Source: Spartinivicinus poritis (GTDB taxonomy: Bacteria > Pseudomonadota > Gammaproteobacteria > Pseudomonadales > Zooshikellaceae). Taken from it: DNA of 34,819 nucleotides. A program made the translations under genes and the position numbers. The notes under the pieces are model-generated. The model was not told where the DNA came from. It ran no database searches and worked only from the letters and a program-made list of their open reading frames with translations. How positions within the stretch are numbered: the stretch's first letter is position 1; the number at the start of each line of letters is the position of its first letter. Positions 7,982 through 14,553 of the stretch are shown piece by piece. The stretch covers positions 1-34,819 of the forward strand of contig NZ_JAPMOU010000053.1 of the NCBI RefSeq assembly GCF_028858535.1, read 5' to 3'.

Positions 7982-8731
7982 ATGAATAAACTGAAATCAA
8001 TGACAGCTTCTGTTGCTATTGCACTGGCTTTAGTTGGTTGTAAATCAGATTTATTAGAGAATGAAGCAGGAATGAGTGCACTGGGTGGCGTATTGACTGC
8101 CGCAACAGTCTCTGAAAGTGAGGTAATAAACAGTGCCAAACTCTCTGCTCAAGAAATGGATAAAAAATCCAAAGTAGCTCCTGCTAACAGTCTGTATACA
8201 AAGCGCCTCAATCGCTTAGTCAGTAAGTATCAACAAGTCGATGGCTTGAAGTTAAACTATAAAGTTTATCTGTCGAAAGAAATGAATGCATTTGCAATGC
8301 CTGATGGTACGGTAAGAGTTTATTCTGGACTGATGGATATTCTGAGTGACCAAGAATTACTTTCAGTGATTGGCCACGAAATTGGTCATGTGAAGCTGAA
8401 ACACTCTTTCAATCAGTACAAACAGACGTTACTGGCTGCTTCGGCACGAGAAGGAATAACTGCTGCGGGTGGTACAGTTGCTGATTTAGCACAATCGCAG
8501 CTTGGTGACATTGCTTTGCAGTTTGTGAATGCTCGGTTTTCTCAGTCAGATGAGTTAGAAGCAGATGTTTATGGTGTTGCCTTTATGAAACAGCGCGGTT
8601 TAAACCCAAATGCAGCTGTGAGTGCATTCCAGAAACTAAAACGCTACTCAGGTGAAGGTGGTGGTTTACTTTCTTCTCATCCTGCTACTTCTGAGCGAAT
8701 TAATAAAATCAAAGCAGAAATCGCTAAATAG
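7982..8731 (+). CDS. loiP: M48 family lipoprotein metalloprotease, LoiP-like
   Basis: The 249-residue protein has a lipoprotein signal ending LALVGC with Cys20 as the lipidation site. Lys at +2 predicts outer-membrane sorting. The zinc site is HEIGH (132-136) with the third ligand in DELEAD (Glu193). The body follows E. coli LoiP/YggG closely: PANSLYTKRL, NYKVYLSKEMNAFAMPDG, VRVYSGLMDIL, SQSQLGDIAL and SSHPATSERI. LoiP is an outer-membrane protease induced by low osmolarity that cleaves Phe-Phe bonds, with BepA as a partner. I chose ATG 7982, which follows GGAGGTTAGAGG directly; an in-frame start at 7967 would only add MEVRG. It stands alone, followed by a hairpin terminator. Confidence 0.87.
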   Translation: MNKLKSMTASVAIALALVGCKSDLLENEAGMSALGGVLTAATVSESEVINSAKLSAQEMDKKSKVAPANSLYTKRLNRLVSKYQQVDGLKLNYKVYLSKEMNAFAMPDGTVRVYSGLMDILSDQELLSVIGHEIGHVKLKHSFNQYKQTLLAASAREGITAAGGTVADLAQSQLGDIALQFVNARFSQSDELEADVYGVAFMKQRGLNPNAAVSAFQKLKRYSGEGGGLLSSHPATSERINKIKAEIAK

Positions 8732-8749
8732 TTAAGTTTATATTTTGCA

Positions 8750-8785
8750 TGGGGCTGCTTATAGTTATTGGTAGCCCCAATTTAT
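8750..8785 (+). terminator. Probable terminator after loiP
   Basis: TGGGGCT (8750-8756) pairs with AGCCCCA (8773-8779), extended by G-T and C-G pairs to nine base pairs around a 12-base loop. The following ATTTATT is a weak T tract. It lies 19 bases after the loiP stop. Confidence 0.6.
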
Positions 8786-8889
8786 TCCCCTCCTTGTTAT
8801 CAACCTCTCTAATTCCACCCACTACACTTATAGTTGTTTAGCTCTATAATGCGGCCCTGAATCTAGGTGTGAATAGAGTGTAAGTTATT

Positions 8890-9675
8890 ATGGCTGAAGC
8901 TGAATTTGAGCAGCGTTTTGGTGGTTTGCGTCGATTATATGGTAGTGATGCAGTTGAGGTTTTTAAGAAAAGCCATATTGCTGTTGTTGGTATTGGAGGG
9001 GTGGGGTCTTGGGCTGCAGAAGCTCTTGCCAGATCTGCTATAGGTGTCATTACTTTGATTGACTTGGATGATATTTGTATCACTAATACCAATCGTCAAA
9101 TACATGCTTTACAAGATACGGTTGGCTTGCCCAAAGTTGAGGTGATGGCTGAGAGAATTAACGCCATTAATCCCCACTGTAAGGTGAATATTATTGATGA
9201 CTTTATCACTATAGATACTTTGGCAGACTACCTAACTGGTGATATCGATTGTGTTATTGATGCAATCGATAGTGTGCGTTCTAAAGCAGCCATGATTGCT
9301 TATTGTAAGCGCCATAAAATACCCATTGTGGTGACTGGGGGAGCCGGTGGTCAAGTCGATCCGACCTTAATCACAACAGGAGATTTAAGTAGAACCTATA
9401 ATGATCCGTTATTAGCTAAAGTGCGTAATTTGTTACGCCGAGAGTATCGGTTTTCGACCAATCCTAAACGGCGTTTTAGTGTGGAGTGTGTTTATTCTAC
9501 AGAGCAGCTTATCTACCCAAAGCCTGATGGTTCGGTATGCCAGCAAAAATCTGTAATGGAAGGTGGGGTACGGCTAGATTGTAGTGGTGGGTTTGGTGCG
9601 GCAACCATGGTTACCGCTTCATTTGGTTTTGCTGCAACAGCTTGTGCACTGCGTAAAATTATTCGGATGAATTAA
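8890..9675 (+). CDS. tcdA: tRNA threonylcarbamoyladenosine dehydratase (TcdA/CsdL)
   Basis: This E1-like (ThiF-fold) enzyme uses ATP to dehydrate t6A37 to the cyclic form ct6A in ANN-decoding tRNAs. The start FEQRFGGLRRLYG, the nucleotide-binding block VVGIGGVGSWAAEALARS (about residues 32-49), LIDLDDICITNTNRQIHAL, and the C-terminal VECVYSTEQ and GGFGAATMVTASFGF regions are typical of TcdA. Its 261 residues compare with 268 in E. coli. In E. coli the enzyme receives support from the CsdA-CsdE desulfurase, and here a CsdA-CsdE fusion is encoded convergently with the two stops overlapping by 17 bases. The ATG at 8890 has only a weak upstream purine stretch. Confidence 0.92.
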   Translation: MAEAEFEQRFGGLRRLYGSDAVEVFKKSHIAVVGIGGVGSWAAEALARSAIGVITLIDLDDICITNTNRQIHALQDTVGLPKVEVMAERINAINPHCKVNIIDDFITIDTLADYLTGDIDCVIDAIDSVRSKAAMIAYCKRHKIPIVVTGGAGGQVDPTLITTGDLSRTYNDPLLAKVRNLLRREYRFSTNPKRRFSVECVYSTEQLIYPKPDGSVCQQKSVMEGGVRLDCSGGFGAATMVTASFGFAATACALRKIIRMN

Positions 9676-11341
9676 CAGCACCAGCCTCATGCTTGATTCG
9701 ATTAATAATTGCGATTAAGCCATTAGCACGGGAAGGGCTTAGATGTTTATCCAAGCCAATACGAGAAAACTCAGTGGTGATATCATAGTTTTCAATAAAG
9801 TCGGGGGATTGTCCGTCATAAAAATTGATTGCTAGTGCTAACAAGCCTTTCATTATTCGTGCATCACTATCTGCAGTAATGCTGAATTGGTTGGTTTCAA
9901 CTTGGTAAGTTATCTCTAGCCAAACCCGGCTTTCACAACCAGGTACTAGTTTGTCGTCAGTCTTTTGCTGATCAGTCCATGGTGATAGCTGTTTTCCAAG
10001 CTGCATTAAGTGACGATATCGTTGGTCCCAGTTATTAAAGCTCAGTAGTTTTTTAATCAGATTATTTTCAACGTGGTTCTGTTCGCTACTAGCTAGTTCT
10101 ATATGGGTGGGCACCATCGTTGCCGGCTGGCAAATATCAGCCAGTGCATTAGCAAACTGCTCTACTTCCTGGGTGGTATTGTACACTGCAAATGACGCAC
10201 GAATAGTGCCGTTAATATTTAAGTGTTGCATTAGTGGCATGGCACAGTGATGGCCAACTCTCACGGCAATACCTTTCTGGTCTAGCAGTAAGCCAATATC
10301 CTGGGGGTGGTGACCTTTGATAAGAAAGGAAATAATACCAATTCTATCGTTTGCCTTGCTATAAAAACGAATACCAGGCAAGTGTTGAATTAATGACTCA
10401 GCATAGCTTGCCAGTGCTATTTCATGCTGTTTTACCTGGTTTAAGTCAAGCTGGTTAATAAACTCTATAGCACTAGCAAGACCAAAAGCACCAGCAATAT
10501 TTGGAGTTCCTGCCTCAAACTTAAAGGGGACACAATTAAAGCGAGTGTCTTCTAATGTAACCTGTTCAATCATTTCGCCGCCCATTTGCCATGGGGGCAT
10601 CATGTCTAATAAAGCCCTTTTGGCGTATAACACTCCAATACCGGTAGGGCCGTATAGCTTATGGCCTGAAAATACCAAAAAATCGCAGCTTAGTGTCTGT
10701 ACATCAAGTTTGGTATGCGCGGCAGATTGAGCTGCATCTACTAATACTAATGCACCTGCATCATGTGCTTCTTGAATAAGCTGGTGAATAGGATTAATTG
10801 TTCCAATAGCATTGGATATGTGACTAAGACAAACCAGCTTAGTTTTTTTGCTCAACTTCTTGCTAAAGTCCTGTTTGTTTAGCTCACCAGCTTCATTAAT
10901 TGATACCACCTTTAACTTGGCACCTTTGGCTTTCGCTAATTGTTGCCAAGGAACAATATTCGCGTGGTGTTCTAGTGAGGTGATTAATATTTCATCACCT
11001 GCCTTAATAAAATGATAGCCATAGCTATAAGCAACTAAATTAATGGCTTCTGTAGCGCCTCGAGTCCAAATGACTTCAGCAGAGGTTGATGCATTAATGA
11101 ACTGTTGGACTGTTTGACGAGCTTTTTCGAAACCTAGGGTGGCTTTGGTACTGAGTTGATGTGATGCCCTATGAACATTGGCATTAGAATTTTGATAATA
11201 ATCATTAATAGCTTGGATCACAGTCAATGGTTTCTGAGTGGTGGCAGCATTATCAAGGTATACCAAAGGCTGGCTATTAGCTGACGGTTGTAAAATAGGA
11301 AACAGTTTGCGTATTGCTTTTACGTTCAATGAGGTAGTCAT
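9659..11341 (-). CDS. csdA: Fused cysteine desulfurase and sulfur acceptor (CsdA-CsdE / SufS-SufE type)
   Basis: Residues 1-405 are a group II cysteine desulfurase: the YLDNAATTQKP start, PLP Lys228 in FSGHKLYGPTG, and active-site Cys366 in RVGHHCAMPLM. Residues about 422-560 are a SufE/CsdE domain with acceptor Cys469 in LVPGCESRVWLE and the C-terminal GLDKHLSPSRANGL block. In most bacteria these are separate proteins that pass a persulfide between them, so the fusion would fix the donor-acceptor pair in one chain. The absence of sufBCD and the neighbouring tcdA point to the Csd rather than the Suf system. The linker (about 405-425) is poorly conserved in appearance. The start is ATG 11341. 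The promoter must lie in the long intergenic region upstream. Confidence 0.93.
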   Translation of the reverse strand: MTTSLNVKAIRKLFPILQPSANSQPLVYLDNAATTQKPLTVIQAINDYYQNSNANVHRASHQLSTKATLGFEKARQTVQQFINASTSAEVIWTRGATEAINLVAYSYGYHFIKAGDEILITSLEHHANIVPWQQLAKAKGAKLKVVSINEAGELNKQDFSKKLSKKTKLVCLSHISNAIGTINPIHQLIQEAHDAGALVLVDAAQSAAHTKLDVQTLSCDFLVFSGHKLYGPTGIGVLYAKRALLDMMPPWQMGGEMIEQVTLEDTRFNCVPFKFEAGTPNIAGAFGLASAIEFINQLDLNQVKQHEIALASYAESLIQHLPGIRFYSKANDRIGIISFLIKGHHPQDIGLLLDQKGIAVRVGHHCAMPLMQHLNINGTIRASFAVYNTTQEVEQFANALADICQPATMVPTHIELASSEQNHVENNLIKKLLSFNNWDQRYRHLMQLGKQLSPWTDQQKTDDKLVPGCESRVWLEITYQVETNQFSITADSDARIMKGLLALAINFYDGQSPDFIENYDITTEFSRIGLDKHLSPSRANGLIAIINRIKHEAGAVNSSE

Positions 11342-11829
11342 TACAGCTTTGTTATCAACGGATTTGACCGATATTCATAAAAAATATTGCTTAATATCAT
11401 GACTGAAAAACTATTTTAGTCATAGTGGTTTTGATATTGTCATTTGGTGACGTCTTTATTTTTAAGTAAACAGCTGTACGGGAAAAAGTTTAATAACTTT
11501 TTGTTATAATAAAGTTGATTTGTTATATAATCTTCCGGATTCATCTATTTGAATCACTGTTTGAAGCTGTGGAGTGGATAAATTTAGATCATACTATAAA
11601 TATTAATGATAATAGTCTGTTAGTATTATTCTTGTAATCTATTTTTATGAGGACTGAAGGCAGTAACAAAACACAAGAACTTGAGTACTTTATGTTATCC
11701 AGAGTGTTTAATAATTAAAGCAATAACAGGTTATAACTTAGCCATTAGCAATGGCTTTTTACAATAATCGGGGCGATAAGAAGCAGTTTAAGTGAGATCA
11801 AGCTTAGGCTGTGATGCAAAGGAGGGAGT
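11342..11829. other. Intergenic region between csdA fusion and DUF4123 gene (488 bases)
   Basis: The region is AT-rich and holds an inverted repeat ATGACT...AGTCAT at about 11400-11425, a TATAAT hexamer at 11526-11531 (a TTGTTA lies 19 bases upstream, so promoter strength is uncertain), and a GATTCA/TGAATC hairpin near 11540. It also has a 23-codon ATG frame (11647-11718) without ribosome-binding site, and a strong rightward terminator at 11740. A short rightward transcript is plausible. No protein gene is convincing. Confidence 0.5.
11740..11761 (+). terminator. Rightward terminator upstream of the DUF4123 gene
   Basis: AGCCATT (11740-11746) and AATGGCT (11750-11756) form a perfect seven-pair stem with an AGC loop, running straight into five T residues. 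No rightward gene precedes it; the csdA fusion runs leftward. It must therefore end a short untranslated transcript, or act as an attenuator in the leader of the gene starting at 11830. Confidence 0.7.
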
Positions 11830-12717
11830 ATGTTGCTTGACGAGTATAGACAGCAAATAAAGGTTGCACTCGAAAAGCACAACCATGCAGGGCTCTATTT
11901 CATAATAGACTCAGCCAGTTTGCCAGAATTACCGGAACGAATTTGGGAGTTAGAAGATAACCCTCAATGTGATTCGCTATTTAGGGGTACACCAGAAGAA
12001 GAACTATGCGATGTGGCACCGTACTTGATAAAAGTAAATATCAATACTCAGCTATTTGACTGGTTGTTACAGCAGTCTGCAGAGTTGCCTGTAGGTATAT
12101 TTATTATTAGTCATTGTGAATATGTACAGCTATATAGCCACTTTAAAGCTGCATTAGAGATAAATTTACCTAATCACCACTGGGCGCATTTTAAGCTGTA
12201 TGATCCCCGAGTGATTGCTGGGCTAAATGCTGTTTGCAATAAGCAAGCATTTGCAAGCTTGCTGGGGCCTGCTAGTGGCTGTATTTATGTTGACTTGTGC
12301 AGTAGGCAAGTGTGTCAAATCGAAAATGAACAGGCCAGTTGTTATCATTATGAAAATAAAAAGTTAACGTTCACACTAACAGAGTGTCAGTTGGAACAGC
12401 TAGTAGAATTGAGCATGCCATTTGCTGTGGTGGATTATTTGAGGCTTCAGCATGCAGAATTGATAACATCAGATGTGTATGCTGAGCTTTTATTGTTTGC
12501 AAAGCAAAACCTGAAACAACATAAAGAATTGTCAGGTATTGTAGATAAGGAAAAGCAGCCTGTATTGGGCAACTTATGTAGGCTACTGTCTCCTGTCACT
12601 CAAGAATATTCGATCATTGAGTCAGCACTAAATAACGCACAAATGGCAACTTATATATCAGCACGGGAAATTACCAATTTGTTACAACACTACCGGGCTC
12701 GAAAAATCTGTGCCTGA
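11830..12717 (+). CDS. DUF4123 domain protein (type VI secretion effector-chaperone family)
   Basis: Residues about 20-140 match the DUF4123 pattern: GLYFIIDSASLPELPERIWE, SLFRGTPEEE, VAPYLIKV, LPVGIFIISH, then HFKLYDPRVIAGL. DUF4123 proteins (Tap-1/TEC/VasW) act in the cytoplasm as adaptors that load effectors onto VgrG spikes of type VI secretion systems. The C-terminal half (about 150-295) is family-variable. It is cysteine-rich (for example GCIYVDLCSRQVCQIENEQ) and would be expected to recognise the cargo. No vgrG, PAAR or effector gene lies in the flanking DNA, so this is an orphan. The start has an excellent AAGGAGGG at about 11819-11826. A terminator stands 69 bases upstream. Confidence 0.7.
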   Translation: MLLDEYRQQIKVALEKHNHAGLYFIIDSASLPELPERIWELEDNPQCDSLFRGTPEEELCDVAPYLIKVNINTQLFDWLLQQSAELPVGIFIISHCEYVQLYSHFKAALEINLPNHHWAHFKLYDPRVIAGLNAVCNKQAFASLLGPASGCIYVDLCSRQVCQIENEQASCYHYENKKLTFTLTECQLEQLVELSMPFAVVDYLRLQHAELITSDVYAELLLFAKQNLKQHKELSGIVDKEKQPVLGNLCRLLSPVTQEYSIIESALNNAQMATYISAREITNLLQHYRARKICA

Positions 12718-12873
12718 TTTAGCTATAGCGCTTAGTTAATTTTTCAAGATATTAGCCTTCCCCATCCAATGACATAGCTTTAGGATAATATTGCTATAAG
12801 TTGCATGAGGAAGGTTGTTGCTCCTTTTGTTTTATAACACATATCAGGTTAATCTATTCCAGATTTTGGCCGA

Positions 12874-13065
12874 CTATTCATCCTCCCAGTAATCTTCGCC
12901 AATTAAATGATTTAAGCGTTTATTCTCAAAATAATCCTCAATGGCGCGCCTTGCCTCTAGAGAGCGTTGAGAAGACTTTTCTCGGCTGCTATTACTGGTT
13001 GTTGACCTTTCAGTAGAAGAGATGAAAAAGGGCTGGTTAGTTTGGTTGGGTACTTGTATTTGCAT
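12874..13065 (-). CDS. Small acidic-tailed protein, PA3496 family-like
   Basis: This 63-residue cytoplasmic protein has a polar, Ser/Thr-rich N-terminal half and the ending RRAIEDYFENKRLNHLIGEDYWEDE. That pattern (basic residues, an IEDY helix, RL, acidic tail) resembles the small proteobacterial family called PA3496, annotated as putative envelope-integrity proteins without a known mechanism. AAGGGA precedes the ATG at a slightly long distance. It lies downstream of hexR on the same strand, but the 382-base gap suggests its own promoter. The gene is short, so the coding call itself rests on the family resemblance. Confidence 0.5.
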   Translation of the reverse strand: MQIQVPNQTNQPFFISSTERSTTSNSSREKSSQRSLEARRAIEDYFENKRLNHLIGEDYWEDE

Positions 13066-13447
13066 AGTGCCGCATCCCTTTCTGGTGTTAGTAATTGGTT
13101 AAGATGCAATAGCTTTATGACAATATTATTAAGTTTTTATATTTGTATTGTTAGTGTGATTTAAATATCCAACGGTGTAATTTAAACTCCAACTGCCTTC
13201 AAATTTATGTGCAACAGCTGACAAAGTGCTTAAACTTAAAAGCAACTTGCTGCCTACCCAGAAAAGAACTGTTATTCACAAAATGTAAGTTGTTATCCAG
13301 CGACTTTTCCTAAGGCCAATGTAACAGCAGAGCAGCCCGCCGTTAACAACTTTTTAATAACATTTTCAAATTACCAACCCAGTTAAAATGAAAATATTTT
13401 ACTAGTTATTATTTATTGTGTGCTACGGGTGGGTTGTATATACAAGT
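13066..13447. other. Intergenic region between the PA3496-like gene and hexR (382 bases)
   Basis: It contains the tandem repeat listed at 13154-13193 and the perfect palindrome TTGTATATACAA (13434-13445), two bases beyond the hexR stop. I see no strong terminator for hexR and no open frame with a ribosome-binding site. Confidence 0.5.
13154..13193. repeat. Tandem near-repeat, 21-base period
   Basis: GTGTGATTTAAATATCCAAC (13154-13173) is followed by GTGTAATTTAAACTCCAAC (13175-13193). The two copies are offset by 21 bases, about two helical turns, as expected for a regulator bound twice to one DNA face. They lie roughly 90-130 bases upstream of the PA3496-like start. Confidence 0.55.
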
Positions 13448-14302
13448 TTATGGAGAGGATATACGCAGTGTGCGTAAGTTGTTCTTAACTGTTTTTAAAT
13501 GAGCGGCTAATTCTGGCCCACGAGACATTGCGACGCCCATTGCCAAGATATCAATTACTACCAAGTGAGCAATTCTTGAGGTTAAGGGAGTGTAAACATC
13601 CGTATCTTCTATTGCTTCTATGTGTAATGCAAAGTCACAAAGTGATGCTAGTGGGCTTTCTTTGGGGCATATGGCAATGACTTTAGCCTGTTGTTTGTTA
13701 ACTAGCTGGATTGTATGTATTAACTCTCGAGTGCGGCCAGTTTGGGAAATAGCAATGACGCAGTCTTCAGGCGTTAATGTAGCAGCAGACATCGACTGCA
13801 TGTGGGGGTCTGAGTAAGCTGCGGTTGATAGCTGTAAGCGAAAAAATTTATGTTGAGCATCAATGGCTACAGCGCCTGAAGCGCCAAACCCATAGAACTC
13901 TACCCGTTTGGCCACAGATAAAGCATTGATTGCTTGCTCTAGAACTAAATTATCTAAACTATCACGAACACTTGATAGAGTGCTGATGGTAGAGTCGATT
14001 ATTTTTGACTTGTAGTCGGCAGGGGAGTCATCTGGGCTAATGGCAAACTGTCCAAAGCTACTACCAGAGGCTAAACACTGTGCAAGTTGTAACTTGAAGT
14101 CCTGAAAACCACTACAGCCCACTGCACGACAAAACCGGAGTACCGTTGGTTCGCTTATCTCAGCTTCTGTTGCCAGGTCGGCAATACTGATATGCATTAC
14201 ACGGGCAGGGCTATTAAGTACAAAGTCTGCCACTTTCTGTTCAGATCGACGAAGTTGACTGTAGCACTGCTGGATTTGTTGTAACAGCTGAATAGAAACC
14301 AT
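13448..14302 (-). CDS. hexR: HexR, MurR/RpiR-family regulator of central carbon metabolism
   Basis: The 284-residue protein has an N-terminal RpiR helix-turn-helix (about 38-77: SIADLATEAEISEPTVLRFC, then RAVGCSGFQDFK). A C-terminal SIS sugar-phosphate domain follows (about 120-265: RVEFYGFGASGAVAIDAQHKF and VIAISQTGRTRELIHT). HexR binds 2-keto-3-deoxy-6-phosphogluconate and controls zwf, edd/eda, gapA and pckA-type genes. The zwf-pgl-eda genes that often adjoin it are absent here. A consensus HexR operator lies 28 bases upstream of the ATG, supporting both the identity and autoregulation. It is divergent from uvrD. Confidence 0.9.
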   Translation of the reverse strand: MVSIQLLQQIQQCYSQLRRSEQKVADFVLNSPARVMHISIADLATEAEISEPTVLRFCRAVGCSGFQDFKLQLAQCLASGSSFGQFAISPDDSPADYKSKIIDSTISTLSSVRDSLDNLVLEQAINALSVAKRVEFYGFGASGAVAIDAQHKFFRLQLSTAAYSDPHMQSMSAATLTPEDCVIAISQTGRTRELIHTIQLVNKQQAKVIAICPKESPLASLCDFALHIEAIEDTDVYTPLTSRIAHLVVIDILAMGVAMSRGPELAAHLKTVKNNLRTLRISSP

Positions 14303-14329
14303 GTGAGGTGAATCTTTGCTGGGCCTATT

Positions 14330-14344
14330 TGTAGTTATACTACA
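14330..14344. promoter_or_regulatory. HexR operator (predicted)
   Basis: TGTAGTTATACTACA fits the HexR consensus TGTARTWWWAYTACA at every position, with perfect TGTAGT/ACTACA arms around TAT. It sits between hexR and uvrD, 28 bases upstream of the hexR ATG, where it would overlap the hexR promoter. Confidence 0.8.
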
Positions 14345-14389
14345 AAAAATGCATACAAACTATATGGAAATAAGGCTAAGCCAGTCTAA

Positions 14390-14414
14390 CCTGGATATTT
14401 TATGGCTATCCAGG
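14390..14414. repeat. Inverted repeat in the hexR-uvrD intergenic region
   Basis: CCTGGATA (14390-14397) and TATCCAGG (14407-14414) are perfect eight-base arms with a nine-base spacer. There is no T tract, so a terminator is unlikely; an operator or a structured leader of uvrD is possible. Confidence 0.5.
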
Positions 14415-14496
14415 GACCTTGTGACTTGTTGAAATGTCTGGTTTAGCATTGCAAGCTAAGGTTGCTCGCCGCTAAACTAGGGCCAAACTCTGACCT

Positions 14497-14520
14497 AATT
14501 AAGCAAGCTTATGCTTAATT
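14497..14520. repeat. Inverted repeat upstream of uvrD
   Basis: AATTAAGC (14497-14504) and GCTTAATT (14513-14520) are perfect arms around AAGCTTAT, 34 bases before the uvrD ATG. It is not a LexA box. It would place a hairpin in the uvrD leader. Confidence 0.45.
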
Positions 14521-14553
14521 TCTGCTCTAACTACTGCCTGACTATAAATCACT

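Noticed and set aside
7712-8139. Leftward open frames of 63 and 78 codons upstream of and overlapping loiP
   Set aside because: One overlaps the loiP lipoprotein signal antisense; neither has a ribosome-binding site or family resemblance.
6720-9675. A ubiquitin-like conjugation or defence operon combining the JAMM protein with the E1-like protein
   Set aside because: They are on opposite strands, separated by 0.8 kb of non-coding DNA and loiP, there is no E2 or ubiquitin-like gene, and the E1-like protein is clearly TcdA.
12801-13016. Rightward 71-codon frame opposite the PA3496-like gene
   Set aside because: No plausible domain, and the opposite strand carries the better-supported small gene.
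14497-14520. LexA/SOS box for uvrD
   Set aside because: The palindrome is AATTAAGC/GCTTAATT and lacks the CTGT-N8-ACAG core.
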